Below are positions 1-15,100 of a stretch of DNA of 64,000 nt, in pieces (the first letter of the stretch is position 1; the number at the start of each line of letters is the position of its first letter). The notes under the pieces are model-generated. The model was not told the origin of the DNA, searched no databases, and saw only the letters and a list, made by a program, of their open reading frames with translations. The DNA lies in the NCBI GenBank assembly GCA_963680875.1, contig OY804579.1, forward strand, positions 37,470,397-37,534,396. Direction: 5' to 3'. A program made the translations under genes and the position numbers. Origin of the DNA: Bathymodiolus brooksi (lineage: Eukaryota > Mollusca > Bivalvia > Mytilida > Modiolidae).

Positions 1-122
1 GGTTCGACCAGATATGGTAAAGTCTAAGATTCTTGAATTGATACAAGTGTGGTCACATGCATTTCGTAATGAACCCAATTATAAAGTTGTCCAGGATACA
101 TACAATTTAATGAAATTAGAAG
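1..122 (+). CDS. HGS: HGS exon: C-terminal VHS domain (partial at window edge)
   Basis: Reading from base 2 gives residues including [20 protein letters not shown], the last helices of the HRS VHS domain. The donor GT is at 123-124 and the exon ends in phase 1. The exon's 5' border lies at or beyond the window edge. Confidence 0.95.
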
Positions 123-3100
123 GTTTGTTTTTGTTTATTTGTTTTCTTACTTTCATATTATATTTTTAATATTTTCTTCTTGATTCATTCAACTGTCTTG
201 AAATTGTATGTCTTATCAGAAATAATAAGTTTTCTTAAAAAAATTAAGTCTTATATTTTAAAAATGGAAAATACATGTATCTATTTAATCATAGAGAATT
301 AGAGTTTATTATTTATTTTAGGGAAATTTAAACATAAATGATTTAAATGCCAAAATTTTAAAAAATCCCATATTCTTTTAAGGCAGCCTAAAAAAGTAGC
401 AATCTGGCAGAAATTAAGTATTTAAATATATAATTACTCTCAATTGTAGGTCATTCTTTTCCAACCCTAAAAGAGGCAGATGCTATGTTTCTGGCAGAGA
501 AAGCACCCGAGTGGAAGGAAGGAGATTGTTGTAACAGATGCCGTACAAAGTTTGGTATGGTAAACAGACAGGTAAAAATTTACAATATTGAAATATGTGT
601 TTTAACCCACATTGTCAATGTAATTCAAGCTTTTTACCAGTTTTTAACCTGACCCAAAAGGTGAGGTTAGCTATCGTCCTCACTTTGTGTCAGTCATTGT
701 CTGTCTTGGCCATCGTCATCATCCATTATCTGGTGGATTGAAACCAAACTATGTAGAAATGTTTTATGGATGGTCTTTCAGTGTTCGCCAAAAACCTTTT
801 TAACCACTAGACATCTGGGCCAGTGACTTGCTAAAGTTACTAGGCCGAAGATATTTTTACCAGAAAAAGAAGAAACAAATTTTCACTGTTTAATTTTATA
901 CATGCATTTGGATGGTGTCTATTCTAAAGTTGTTACATCCTGTAACAAACTTAACCGCCCCAGTTTTGTCCTTACTGTTTTTCGCAGTATGTACAATACA
1001 TCATTTGTTCATGTTCGTGTAAATGGTCATGTAAATGATGGATAAGACTATGGCTCTTTCATTTTAGGAGTGTAAATTTTGTAAATAATTTTATTTTGCA
1101 AATATCTTTTACTTTTTAACACCTAAAAGTAATACCTTTTTAATTCTAATGACCCTGTATAAGTAAATGTCAAGTTAGTAAACAGTAAATTTGTTTTACC
1201 TTTTAAAAGTATATTTTTATTAGTTTATTGATAATTAATATCAAACTTAATGAAATAATATTGATACAGATACAGATATACTAATGAAGCCAACCCCTTT
1301 AAAATATACTTAAATGGAATAGATTTAAGGCACTAAGCTATTTTAAGATGTGTAGATATATATATATATCTGAGTTAAGATTAATGGCTCTTTGATTTTA
1401 GGATTGTAAATAACTTTATTGTGCAAACATCTTTTACTTTTTAATACCTAAAAGTAATAGCCTTTTAATACTAAGAGTAAATGAAAATATTCAATTGGTT
1501 CCAATATGTTTTTAGTTTTAAATCCTAAAAAAAAAATTTACCGTGTAACACGGGTTGCTCCACAGTGGTGGAAACTACGAAGAGAAGAAGTTCGTCGTAG
1601 TGTAGCCAAGGGCGATCGGTGGTCCAGTGGAGCTTAAAAGATCGTGATCTTTTCTGTTCATATTGTTTTTTAGCCTGTGACACCTCTGGTGTTCTAGAGG
1701 GCTTTTTCAACTTCTTCCCCGGAATAACACCATCTTGCCACTTCAAGTCCATGTTAATTTATCGAAACCATAAACAACTAAAAACCAACACAAGTCATAA
1801 TGACAGAGCACTATCCGTAACGATTCATACTGGGGAAAGTGGTAAAAAATATTGATTTTCTTTATTTTTACTCATGAAAAGTAAAAATTATATCTTATTA
1901 AAGATTATTTTCAAGCTTGAACATTTAACGATCAACAAATACCTTTGCAACACGACGACTAGTTGTACTTGCCTGTCGAAATGCGATGGAATTTAAATGC
2001 ATCTTACGACTGGTTGCCGAAATGAAAATGCCTAAGTACCCACGAATCGCTATATTTGAAGGTACCAGTTATTATGTTATGGTAATTTTTATGAGTAAAC
2101 AAGTCGGCAACTATTTTTGGACGAAAATAAAAGAAAATTATCGCATTAGCGATTCAAAATTTTCGTCGAGTCATTCAGAAAAGGTATTTAGCTACACTTG
2201 GCTACTTTCAAATTCACTAGACCAATCTGGCTACCAGCAACACCATACAACTAGACCGCTCAAATTTTTACTAGATGCGGGCTTCAGACTACTGCTTAAC
2301 GTCGAACACTGGTCTTTTAAAAAGTTTCAGTTTTTTCGTTCCAATCAGAAATCCAAGATGTAGAAAAAATTTGTCCCAAGATGACAAAAAGGATGTTTTC
2401 TGTTTATTTTGTATGTGGAGTGTTTATTTTTCTACCAATTTTGATTTTTTTTTTCTACTGAAAATGTTCTTTGTATGTCAACAAATTTTGTATGGTTCTT
2501 ACGGTTTTTAAAATATAATGGAGTCAAAAATACGGTAAAGACTCAAAATTAATAAAAAATATTTTTATGTCTGATTTTCATTGTGTTTTCTTCTTGAGAT
2601 TCATAATGCAATTTCCTGCATGCATTTTTCAAACAGATTTGACCTAGTTCATATGGGTTCCTGGATGAAAATTGAGCCAAAAGGGACCAATGCCCAAAAT
2701 CAGTGTTCACGCTTAACTTTTTGGGACACAGGGCCTGTGCTTCAGTAATTTTACTGGCCCACCTATTGAAAGGATATTAGTTTAGAAGACAAATGACTGT
2801 TAATTCAGTGGACAAAAAAGACAAGAAAATGTATTAAGTTTATTCAATATTAATTTATATACCGGTATTTGTTTGTCAATGTTGATTATTCTCTTGTAAA
2901 ATACAGTTATAAGTGACATATAATTGCATCCTATATGTAAATTCATTTTCACTTTCAGTGTCGTAATCACAATCATCGTCCAGATCTCTTAACATGTTTA
3001 ACAGGTGCAGAACATTTTGTTGACGGTACTGGTCAAGGACTAATTATCACGATTTCTTACTTGCTTGTATCTGACATTCAGGACATCGTTTTAGATGCCC

Positions 3101-6100
3101 AGTTATATTAAAATTTCCCTTGGACTAATCTTCGATGGAAATGATTATAATTTTTCAGCCACACACATAACGTGGACCCTTTGTAAAATTGTAACTTGTT
3201 GATTTTTGGCACTGAATCGGAATGTAATAGTACCAATTATGGTCATCTTATTAGTTATGGAAAATGAGGTCAGAGTCATTATTTAAATTAAAGAAAAGAG
3301 CCTTATAATAACAAAAATTTATGGTGTCATCATTGCGTGTGACATATAATTTGGTGATAATTTTTTATATGTACCCCTTTTTTTTTTGGTTTAAATATTA
3401 CTATGCTTTGAATTAATACCACACACAATGTAGAAAGTCATATTTGTGTAGTCTTCAGCAGAAGAAATATGTCTATGCCAATTTGCTCAACAGTCCAACT
3501 ATATATAGCTAGCTAGAGAATGCGAATATTTCATGAACGTATATTGACACTGACAGTCAAAAACTGAAGCAAGTAAAGGCTGTAATTATTATTTGTCAGA
3601 CCTCAAATCAGAGTGCAACATTGGAATAAAACTACTGTAGTTCAAAGTCTATTTTATTAATTGCAGAGGTATTAACGTTCACACAGGTCTGTCTGCATAT
3701 AAACAGTTCTATAAATAGATCGCAATTTTAAATAAAAAATACCGATCGGATTTGGAAGCAGATCGATAAAAATCTGAAGTGTCCCCGTGCATTTCAACGA
3801 ACTTTGAATGACCAACCTTCGCAAATATGAACATATTAAATATGAGAACTAAGATTTTATGTCACAGAAATGAGCAGGGCCCGGGTGGCTCAATGAGTTA
3901 GGTAGTTGGATTATCTAACAACTCATACAAGCCTATCACCAATACAGCGTGGGTTCACACCCGACTTTGTAAATTACAAAAAAGGGTGCACTCGACTCGC
4001 AGCTGCAAGTGATAAAGTTTACCAGTTGCTTGCCCATGGTCGGTGGTTCTCTCCGGGTACTCCGGCTTCTTCTACCACTAAAACTGGTCACCAAAATTCA
4101 AATTCACAGAAATGAGAAAAAAAATTAATCAAAAGTTCGTTTGGTTAAAATTAGCTTCGATCAGCATTTCCCGTAGTACAGTGCCTGATTGTGTCCCCTT
4201 TCTTGTGGTGCCATTTTTATTTGTTATTTAACGAAATTCAAATTTCTAAACTGAAATGGATTACTTTTCAAGAAAGTCACTTTCAAAATACTTAATGAAT
4301 ACGATAGATTTCAATAAACACGATATCAACATTTTTATAAATGACACGTGACAAAAATACGAAACTTTTGAAACTATTTGACTTTTTTTTCACAGGCCCG
4401 TCGGGCTTGTGGAGTTATACGCCCGTGTATAATTTTACGTGCCTGAGGCATCGGACTACCATCTAATTTTGCAGACTGCAAAATGATAACCAAGAATTGA
4501 ATAAATTGAACATAATGCTGTTCCTGTATCTCAATTTGTACAATGTATTGTTCTGATGATTTGTTTTTCCATAAATATCTGTGTATAGTGCACACACACC
4601 CTTATTTGCCCTTTTAGTACTAATTATATTGAAAGTGTATAAACTCTTGTCTTGTATGACATGTAAATTACTCATCCCAGTTGATCGTCACTTTTCTGAG
4701 CAGATTCATAATTAATGGGCATTTCAGATATAAAAAAAAAACTGTACACGGTACTAGTGTTAAATGGAAATTACTTCTAAGATTTCCTGCTTGTAGACTT
4801 ATGAGTGCAAATTACAGTGAAACCTGTCTAAATCTAACCCCGAATAAAACAGATTTCTGTAAGAACCCAACTTTAAATAAAATCCCAATGTAGGACATTT
4901 TTGTTAATTTAACCTGTATAAACCAATCACCTGTTAATTCTGAACACAAATACTGGTCTCAAGGTGGTTACTTTTAGACAGAGTTTACTGCATATTTATA
5001 AAAGATATCATATAAAAATATAAATTCTGTATTATTTCTCTTTTAGCACCATTGCAGAAATTGTGGAGAGGTATTTTGTGGAAAATGTTCAACCAAGTCT
5101 TCTATTATACCTAAATTTGGAATTGAAAAGGAGGTTAGAGTATGTGATTCCTGTTTTGACATATTGAATAAGTAAGTATTGTATACTTAGTTCATTTATA
5201 TTAAATTATCCTGATTTAGAAAAAAAGAAGAGTTGAAAAGATTCTCTGCTTAGCATCTGAAAACATGCAAATAAGAACAATAACTGAATAAAACAATCAA
5301 AAATCTTTTTTGCTTGCTTGACAAAATAACTTACACTCCAATTAATGTGTAGACAAGGATGTGTTTTACCAGTTATCTAAGAATTAGACATAAATGAGTG
5401 CCCAGGCCTTGACATTAACATTTGTCCAATTGTACGGTACCAGTGAAAACTGACGTCGGACAAGTAGATCTTGTATTACGGTTGTTTGATGGGACAAGTG
5501 AAAAAATCAGAGATTCCCAAACGTGCCGGTACGACGAACAAATCTATTTCCACTGGTATAAAATACTGGGTTTGTTGTATAAAAGAGCCCTGTTTGATCT
5601 CCAATTTGTCCATAATTGATTTTGATTAAAACTAAAGTGAAACGCCAGATCAAAACTATTTTATTGTATCATTTATCGTTCCTCCATGCTTTGATGAAGT
5701 TCAAGGACATTGACAAAATTAAAGTCGCAATCTCAGAAATGCTTTAATAAACGGAAATATCAATATTTGAAATATAAGAACAAGAATCACTCCGGAACGG
5801 ACACGTAAAAATTATCGGATATCAATTTGGCGCCAAATTTAAACTTGTCTTTTGTGCAAAATACGATAGAGGACTTGATTTAGGCTTTTGGGAAATATTG
5901 AAACCTTTGAGATGGACAAATATTACAAGCTTTTTCCTGATCTGGTTGAAAAGATCCACTAAAATTTTTATTTCTCTGTGAATTTAAATAAAATATTTTG
6001 CTTTATTTATATCACAGGCACTTGTTTCTGGTAAAAAAAAATATACCTAGATACTGGTAAATATAGTATCTAGCAGGTATATTTTTTTTACCAGAAACGA

Positions 6101-9100
6101 GGATTTATATAACACAAATATGAGTTATTACAATTTGTGTGGTATTGGAACACAACACAGTACTATTTCAAAAGGAAAAAAGGGGGGGGGGATACATATA
6201 AAAATCACTGGTATGCAAGACTCCAATCAAGGTAGACAGAAATAAAAATGGTACATTGAATATATGTTCTTAAGGTAGTTATGAAAAAAAAGACCCAGAA
6301 CAAATCAGTTCAGGCAGCTTTAACTATTTACTAAATTTGGGCAGGGTTACGTCAGAGGGGTCGCGAAACAATGTTTCGATTAATCGCAATTGACTTCTCC
6401 CAGAAGTCTCCCCACTTCTCTCTGTTGTCTTCCACTTCTCCCTGTGGGCTCTCTGAAAGAGAAGTCACTTCTCCCTCTAATTACAAAGTAGTGGGAGTCC
6501 TGGATAATTATTCTCTAGTTTTTTTAATTTTTAATAATTTTTTCGGACAACTAAAAGATTGAGTCGGACAAGTACTTTTTTTAGTTAGTTGTCCGAAGGG
6601 ACAAGTTGAAAAATATGTTAATGTAGAGGCCTGGTGCCGTGTGTTTAGAGAATGTCACGCTCCTTGGACTTGTCAGATATCTTAGTTTAAACATATTTTC
6701 ATTAATTAATAAATAATATTTTAACAATAAAATCAATTTCAACATCATGTAACACATATAATTACAGGCATTTGAAAACAAGTTTTAAAAACTTATATTA
6801 ATTTGAGATATCTTGGTCACAGTTTATTAGGAATGATCAGTACAAACCCATTGCAAGGCAAAATGTTTCAACCCTGTCTATTTCTTATCATGTATGTAGT
6901 TGAAATACTATGTACTTGCTGTTAAGTAACTGTCAATCAAGCAGTTTATATATCAAATATTGTATTTTTTTACATCATAATGTGTCAGGGGGGGGAAGGT
7001 GAAAAAATGTGTCGGAGGGAAAGTTGAAAAATGTGTTAGAGGGAAAGTTGAAGCATATATTTACTGACAATCATTCGATGTTGCTCGGTGCTTATTATAA
7101 TTATTGTAATATTGATGAGATAATCTATTAATAGGAACATTGTAGAAACAGGCATAATCAATACCCCTAACACACATGCACATGACTGCTAACTTTCCTG
7201 GCTTGGTACAGGCACAAAATCCAAAGATAAACCAAAATTAGATACTTAGTTTAGGAGAAATTCTCAGTGTACTTTAGTGTATATTTGTGATTTATTCGAA
7301 AGCTCCAAAAATTAAAGAAAAACATTAAAATATATATAAACAGCCATATGATAATGCAATGGGAATTTGATCATGTTCACAAAACAATCTTCTACTCAAT
7401 TTACAGTATTTTTTTATATGATTTACAGAGGTTCTACCAAGAAGAGTGAAGGTGATGATTTACCTGCTGAATATCTGGCTAGTCCATTATCTAAGCAATC
7501 GCAGGTAAGTGTTAGTATCTCCAGATATATTGATACAGTAGTCTTCCTCTTATAAGGCCATTCCCACCAAAGGCCACTCATCTTTCCAGGACAGACTTCA
7601 GATGCACTGAGATATATATACTAGCATTGATTTGTTTTGTGAGAATAGATTTCTCAGATCACATCGAAGGTGAAACCGGAGATCTGAGATATGATGAAGT
7701 CCATTTCAAGCAAAACATATCAATGATAGTGTGTTTATCGAGGATTTGGTAACGTGACATTATTATAGCGTCTTATTAGAAAACAGCATTATTATATTAA
7801 TATCACGTTAGTTACTTGATAATAGATATCACGTGTAAAATCAAAGACAAAATGTACAAATCATCGATAAAGTAAAATACTACTAAATTGTCCCTTTCTA
7901 GAGAAGCAACTTTCTCATTACAGAAGGGGGAGGGGCTTATAAGAGGGGAGACTACTGTGTTGTATGTTTATATGTTTTTTTATTATATTTGGTATATCAC
8001 ACCCATTTAAACTCTTACACTATCTCAGTAATTGCTACCCAAAAGGAGCCATGTTTTGTCCTTCCATCCATCTGGTACAAATACTACTCTAAGTGGATAT
8101 CTATGTATGTTAACTTACATTATACTATGTGAATTTATTGTATTAATGGGGGAAGACTTCATAAGTTGGTAAAACTTGTGTCCTATCCCTTTTGTTAATT
8201 TAACAAATAAAATCATCATAAACTAAACTATGTTAACTTATTCCGGGCTTGTTACAATTTTAAGAAATACAGTTTGATTAAACTATTATTGAAAGAGTAA
8301 TTTTCCTATTGGGATGTAAAATTGTTATTAAACCACATAATCTTGTGACTAAAACTCATCCTTTGGCATAAATGGGACCACTTTGTATGTTTGGTGTGCA
8401 TATTGTAAAAAACTTGATCAAGGATTTATTATTTTCTCCACGAAATAACATCAATATACATTTGTAGCTATATTTTTATTTGTATAATCTAATTCTATGC
8501 AGGGACCACCTCAGAAATCAGAACAAGAAATACAAGAGGAAGAAGAATTACAACTTGCTTTGGCAATATCTCAAAGTGAGGCTGAGAGTAAACAAAAAGA
8601 GGTAATTACTTTAACAACCAGTCATATAGTTTCAAGAAATTGAACAGAAGCTACTTTAAGCTCAAAATATTGTACCAATATATTTATAATTTGAAAACCA
8701 CTTTGGCAAAGAATTTTAATTTTTTTTTTTTACATTTAAACATTGTCATAAAACATCAGATGCAGCATTTCTAAAAGATTTTTTTCCTGTTTTATCAGGT
8801 AATTTGAATATTTATTAATGGCTATGCAGGTGTATTAAAAGATATAGAAAATAAAAAATTATTACATTGACAAATTTCTTTTGATTCGTAGAAAGCAGGT
8901 GAGACGCATGATTCTGAGGAACCAGTTACAATTTTTTTTTATATATATATTCCTTGTTCTGTCACAGATTGTAAACTGATATCAGTCAAAATGTGAATTT
9001 TTTTTGGGTTGATTCTTTAAATTTGCTTTATTTCCTATAAAAGAATGTACAAAATGATAGTTGGATTATATTTGTTATAATTAGTTGAAAATGACTACAT

Positions 9101-12100
9101 GATCAGGGCATTCCACTCATTTTCAAGTAGGAGGTGATAATCCTAAAGTTGAAGGGCAGGAATTTTTCTGACCTTCCCCAGGGTCCAGTAAAAGGACCCT
9201 TTCCCAATTGTAAAATATTCTAAAATCATTGCAAATTCACAAAATTTTCATTCTTATTCCCTTATTTTGATTCCCAATTTGAGCAATTTAGAGTGCAAAA
9301 GATAAACCAGTATACAAAACAAAACCCTATTTTAATTTCATTTTTGAAAACGAAGTAACCGGTGTCATATGGTATTTTGAACCCCATGGTAAATTGAACC
9401 TGGGGTCGATTTACCTATGATATTTTGACCCCGGGTTCAATTTTCCATATGGTATTTTGACCCTGGGGTCAATTTTTTGTCATTGTATTTTGAACCCCCT
9501 CATGGTAAATTGAACCCCCCCCCATCATTTCTACCAAAAGAGAGGAGTTCATAATACCATAAGAGAGGGTTTGATATACCATAGGTAGGGGGGTCAATAT
9601 ACCATGGGTCGGGGGTCGATATACCATGGGTAGGGGGGTCGATATACCATGGGTAGGGGGGTCAATATGCCATGGGTAGGGGGTCGATATACCATGTTTA
9701 GGGGGGTCGATATACCATGGGTAGGGGGGTCGATATACCATGGGTAGGGTGGTCGATATACCATGGGTTGGGGGGTCGATATACCATGGGTAGGGGGGTC
9801 AATATACCATGGGTAGGGGGGGTCGATATACCATGGGTAGGGGGGTCAATATGCCATGGGTAGGGGGTCGATATACCATGGTTAGGGGGGTCGATATAAC
9901 ATGGGTAGGGGGGTCGATATACCATGGGTAGGGTGGTCGATATACCATGGGTTGGGGGGTCGATATACCATGGGTAGGGGGGGTCAATATACCATGGGTA
10001 GGGGGGTTGATATACCATGGTTAAGGGGGTCAATATACCATGGGTAGGGAGGGGGTTCAATATATATTAATAATTATGGGTAGGGGGGTAATAAAATTTC
10101 AAAATTTCAAAATTTTTATAAAATTTCAAAAAAAGTATAAATTAAAATAAAAATTTCAATATTTCAAAAAATTAGAAAATTTTCATAAAATTTCAAAACT
10201 AACATATTTCATAAGATTTATAAAAAAAAAAATCAAAATTTTCATGGAATTTTAAGAAAATTTTCAAAATTTCAAAATTTGTATATCATGAATCTGATAT
10301 TTTTCTTAAAATTGGTTTCACTGAGATTCCCTATATAAACAAAGGTTTACTTAGTCTTTTCAATGGGTATGGGGGGTCAATATATCATGGGTAGGGGGGT
10401 CAATATATCATGGGTAGGGGGGTCGATATACCCATGGAATATTGACCCCCCCTACCAATGGTATATCGACCCCCCTACCCTATACAATTATTGACTTTTA
10501 ATGCGGTCTACTCATGACTATACGGACCTGGTCAATGAATGATTGACCAAGGCCAACGGCCGAGGTTATTCAATCATTGACCAGGTCCGCATAGTCATGA
10601 GTAGACTGAAATTAAAAGTCAATAACTGCTTATTAAATAATAAGGAATTTTTCAAACTTTTCAACAGTATATTCAACAAAATAGGCTACAATTGTTTTAT
10701 CATTTTTCAAGATTATTTATATATTAAAATTTTGAAATATGATGAAAATTTTGAAATCTTAGGAAATTTTTGAGTTTTGAAATTTTGTATATTTTTTTTA
10801 ATTTTCAAATTTTCAAATTTTTTGAAACTTTTGAATTTTAATTTTTTTTGTAAAATTTTGACCCCCTACCGATGGTATATCGACCCCCCTACCCATGTAA
10901 TATTGACCCCCCTACCAATGGTATATCGACCCCCCTACCTATGGTATTTTGACCCCCCCTACCCATGGTATTTTGACCCCCCTACCCATGGAATATCAAA
11001 CCCCCTATCCATGGTATTTTGACCCCCCTACACATGATATTTTGACCTCCCTGCATATCTTTTGATTAGAAATGGGGGGGTTCAATTTACCATACAGGGG
11101 GGGTTCAGTTTTCAATAAGGGGGTTCAATATACCATGGATGTAAATCGACCCCGGGTTCATGGGGTTCAAAATACCATATGACACCGGGAAAAAATGTAA
11201 TTAGATTGGCAATTTGTCGTGTTCCCGGCTGCTGTATGATATTGTGTCTAATTATTTATTCTTTTAAATTTGTTGTTTTGTTTTCAGAGAGATAGACGGA
11301 ACTATGGAGGATTTGGTGGATCAGCAGCTGGAACACCAAGCAAATCAGCATCATATTCTCAACCAGCTGTAAGTTTAATGGTTACAAAACTTTTATCCCT
11401 TAAACATTAGATACAAAACTCTTGATGATGTGGTCATCACATCACCGAGGTGCTGTCATGATTAAATTTTTTTCAAAAACATGGTGAGTTGCAAAATGCA
11501 ATTGGTAACAACAACTGAATGTTCAGTTGCATATACCATGTATATGTATACCTTAACAACCAACATAACTATGGTTATGACTTTAATTACTGTTGTCTCG
11601 GACTGCAGCCCCAGAACGCTTTTTTTATGTCAAATTATGTAATTGTAAAAATGATAACAGAACAAACTCCATATTTAAGAATGGTAAAAATGATGTTCAT
11701 TTAGGATAGGGGAATTTCAGTGTTAATTATCTGTAAACTATTACATCTGACAGGCAAATACATAGCTGCCAAACCCTGGACTCAATGACAACACTTTCTG
11801 ACATCTCTTTGATTTTCTCGTGATTTTCATTCTCAATTCATCCTTACTGTTAATTTATTGGTATAGACACGAGGGTCTCTTCCTGCTGCTGGAATGGGTC
11901 AACTTCTTCAGCTCTCACAGTTTATATGAAGTGTGACACAACAAAATTATTTTTTTACTGTTACTGCTACTATTTTTTATTTTTTTTACCTTGAATTGAA
12001 AAATTAGTAGACGACAAAGATGGGAAAATTGTCATATCAATCAATTATAATTATATGCAATTAGTGGGCAGTTTTGACTACCATTCATTTATCTGTCTTG

Positions 12101-15100
12101 TGAATCCAGTTTATTTAGCTCATGTTATCATTGAAGAGCAAAATTTAATAAAGTTAACTTATTTGGACAGTTGTATATTGAGGAAAGGAGTTTCTCCCAT
12201 TATTACAGCGTTTTAACGCCGCTGAACCAGTGGTGGAAAAATCTGTAATCCTCTAGAGGATTAAAATGTCTCGTGCCTTTCCCTGCGTCCTAGCAACAGA
12301 ATTGTGTAGAGGTCTACCAAAGGATTTTGAAATAAAGTTCGTGTTAAATAATGGGAGAAACAAATTTTCCTTCAGTTGCCCATGTGGGTTACGATATTTC
12401 TCCACTCTCGAGAGTTAAATTAATAATTTTAACCACTCGCCTGACAGCTTGTGGTTAAAATTTTAGATTTAGCTCTCTTGAGTGGAGAAATATCGTAACC
12501 AACGGGCAACTGAAGAAGAATCTATATATATATTAGCGGTTATAGTCCGTTTGACTTCTATAAATCTTCAGAAAAAAATTCTTAAAATTCCAGTTTTCAA
12601 ATCAACAAATTTTTTTCTAGGTGTTTATTAATATATGATATATACGCACTCTGACAATTAATTTCAAAATTTTCGGTCCATTATTTAAAAAGTTACCCAT
12701 TAGATCTCTATGTTAATTATATTTACTAAAGTGTAAAAATCTGGATGGAGTGAGTACAAATAGTGTAATAGACAAGCCATGAAAACAAAATAATAGACAT
12801 GTGCTTTCAATGTATATTTCATTGTACCATGCGACATTGACATATTACATTTAAATATCAAAAGGCTACTCATTAAATGACCATAGGTGATAGTCAATTG
12901 TTATTGATGTACTTTAATATTTAAATGTCCTATGTCACATGGTACAGTCTGTTTTTTGAACTCACTCCATCCAGATTTTTACACTTTAGTAAATATAATT
13001 AACATAGAGACCTAATGGGTAACTTTTTAGCTCACCTGGCCATAGGCCATGTGAGCTTTTGTCATGGGTAAGCGTCCGTCCGTCCGTTAGCTTTTCACAT
13101 TTAAATCTTCTTCTCTGAAACCGCTGAACAGAAATCAGCCAAACTTGCCAGAAATGTTCACTGGATGGTCCTCTACCAGATTTGTGTTTTTGGTGCTGAT
13201 TTGAAATCCAACATGGCTGCCAGGGTCCATAATGTGTTCTCATTGGCTGAAATTTTAAAAATCTTGTCAGAAACCACTAAGTCAATTGAATTGTGACTTT
13301 GCAGGAATGATCATTGGGTGGTCATGTACTAAAATTGTGAATCGTTTGCCGATCGGAAATTCAAGATGGCCGCCATGACTCGACTTAGTTTAACATTGGA
13401 CCCTATGGGAATTTCACATTTTCATCTTTTTTTCTGAAACCACAAAACAGATTTGAATCAAACTTGGCAGACATGTTCATTGGATGGTCATATACAAGAT
13501 TTTTGTTTTTGGCACTGATTGGAAATCCAACATGGCTGCAAGGGCCCATAATGTGTTCTGATTGGTCGAAATTTTAAAAATCTTCTTGTTAGAAACCACT
13601 AAGCCAATTGAATTGTGGCTTTGCAGGAATGATCATTGGGTGGTCCTGTACTAAACTTGTGAATCGTTTGCTGATCGGAAATTCAAGATGGCTGCCATGA
13701 CTCGACTTAGTTTAACATTGGACCCTATGGGAATTTCACATTTTCATCTTTTTTTCTGAAACCACAAAACAGATTTGAATCAAACTTGGCAGAAATGTTC
13801 ATTGGATGGTCATATACAAGATTTTTGTTTTTGGCGCTGATCGGAAATCCAACATGGCTGCCAGGGCCCATAATGTGTTCTGATTGGTCGAAATTTAAAA
13901 AATCTTCTTGTTAGAAACCACTAAGCCAATTGAATTGTGACTTTGCAGGAATGATCATTGGGTGGTCCTGTACTAAACTTGTGAATCGTTTGCCAATCGG
14001 AAATTCAAGATGGCCGCCATGACTCGACTTAGTTTAACATTGGACCCTATGGGAATTTCACATTTTCATCTTTTTTTCTGAAACCACAAAACAGATTTGA
14101 ACCAAACTTGGCAGAAATGTTCATTGGATGGTCATATACAAGATTTGTGTTTTTGGTGCTGATCGGAAATCCAACATGGCTGCCAGGGCCTATAATGTGT
14201 TCTGATTGGTCGAAATTTTAAAAATCTTCTTGTTTTAGAAACCACTAAGCCAATTGAATTGTGGCTTTGCAGGAATGATCATTGGGTGGTCCTGTACTAA
14301 ACTTGTGAATCGTTTGCTGATTGGAAATTCAAGATGGCTGCCATGACTCGACTTAATTTTAACATTGGACCCTATGGAAAAAATGTTTAAAAGTCTTCTC
14401 CTCTGAAACCAGTAAGTCAGTTTAAAGCAAACATGGGATGAATGGTCCTTAGGTGGTCAACTTTCAAAATTATGTCCTGTGACCCCGACCTCTATCCAAG
14501 ATGGCAACCATCAGCGAACATAGTTTTAACATAGGACCCTATGGGAAATATATTTAAAAATCTTCTTCTCTGAAACCAGTAAGCCAATTTAAAGCAAACA
14601 TGGCATGGATGGTCCTTAAGTGGTCAATTTTCAAAATTGTGTCCAGTGACCCTGACCTCCATCCAAGATGGCCACCTTCAGCAGACATACTGTAGTTTTA
14701 ACATAGGACCCTATGGGAAAAAATGTTTTAAAATCTTCTCCTCTGAAACTAGTAAGCCAATATAGCAAACATGTCATCGATGGTCCTTAGGTGGTCAACT
14801 TCCAAAATTGTGTTCAGTGATCCCGATCTCGGTTCTAAATGGCCACCGTCAGCAGACATAGTTTTAACATAGGACCCTATGGGAAAATTGTTTAAAATTC
14901 TTCTCTTCTGAAACCAGTCAGCCAATTTAAAGCAAACATGGCATGGATGGTCCTTGGGTAGTATACTTTCAAAATTGTGTCCGGTGACCACGACCTCCAT
15001 CCAAGATGGCTGCCATGAGCAGACATAGTTTTAACATAGAACCCTATGGCAGTATGGGATTTGAATAGTAACTTAGATGTATTCAGCATGCAGACATTCT

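Larger units (their letters stand above)
572..5046. other. HGS intron of old repeats
   Basis: The 4.5-kb intron holds a duplicated AT-rich block (1055-1150 and 1385-1475), a SINE (3878-4096) and unassigned decayed repeat sequence. The open frames at 1525-1855 and 1986-2511 have no recognisable domain and look like chance frames. A stretch near 4816-4975 resembles the 'ACCTGT...' hairpin repeat seen again near 20975. Confidence 0.5.
9359..11188. mobile_element. 1.8-kb palindromic foldback element built from 23-bp G-rich units
   Basis: The ends are inverted copies: CCGGTGTCATATGGTATTTT at 9359 and its reverse complement ending 11188. Inside, the left arm is a tandem array of a GGTAGGGGGGTCGATATACC-type unit, then an AAAATTTC-rich block. 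The right arm carries the same parts inverted, with a further hairpin in the middle (10488-10625). The long reverse-strand open frames of [14 protein letters not shown] type are translations of the repeat, not genes. No transposase is present, and I could not settle a target-site duplication. Confidence 0.75.

Noticed and set aside
1525..1855. Opposed frames with basic composition ([17 protein letters not shown]...)
   Set aside because: No family recognised, no splice links to HGS phase, and they lie in an intron rich in old repeats.
9469..10060. Reverse-strand proline/tyrosine-rich open frames ([14 protein letters not shown] type)
   Set aside because: They are translations of the 23-bp tandem unit; frame and repeat period coincide by chance, and the block is part of a palindromic transposon.
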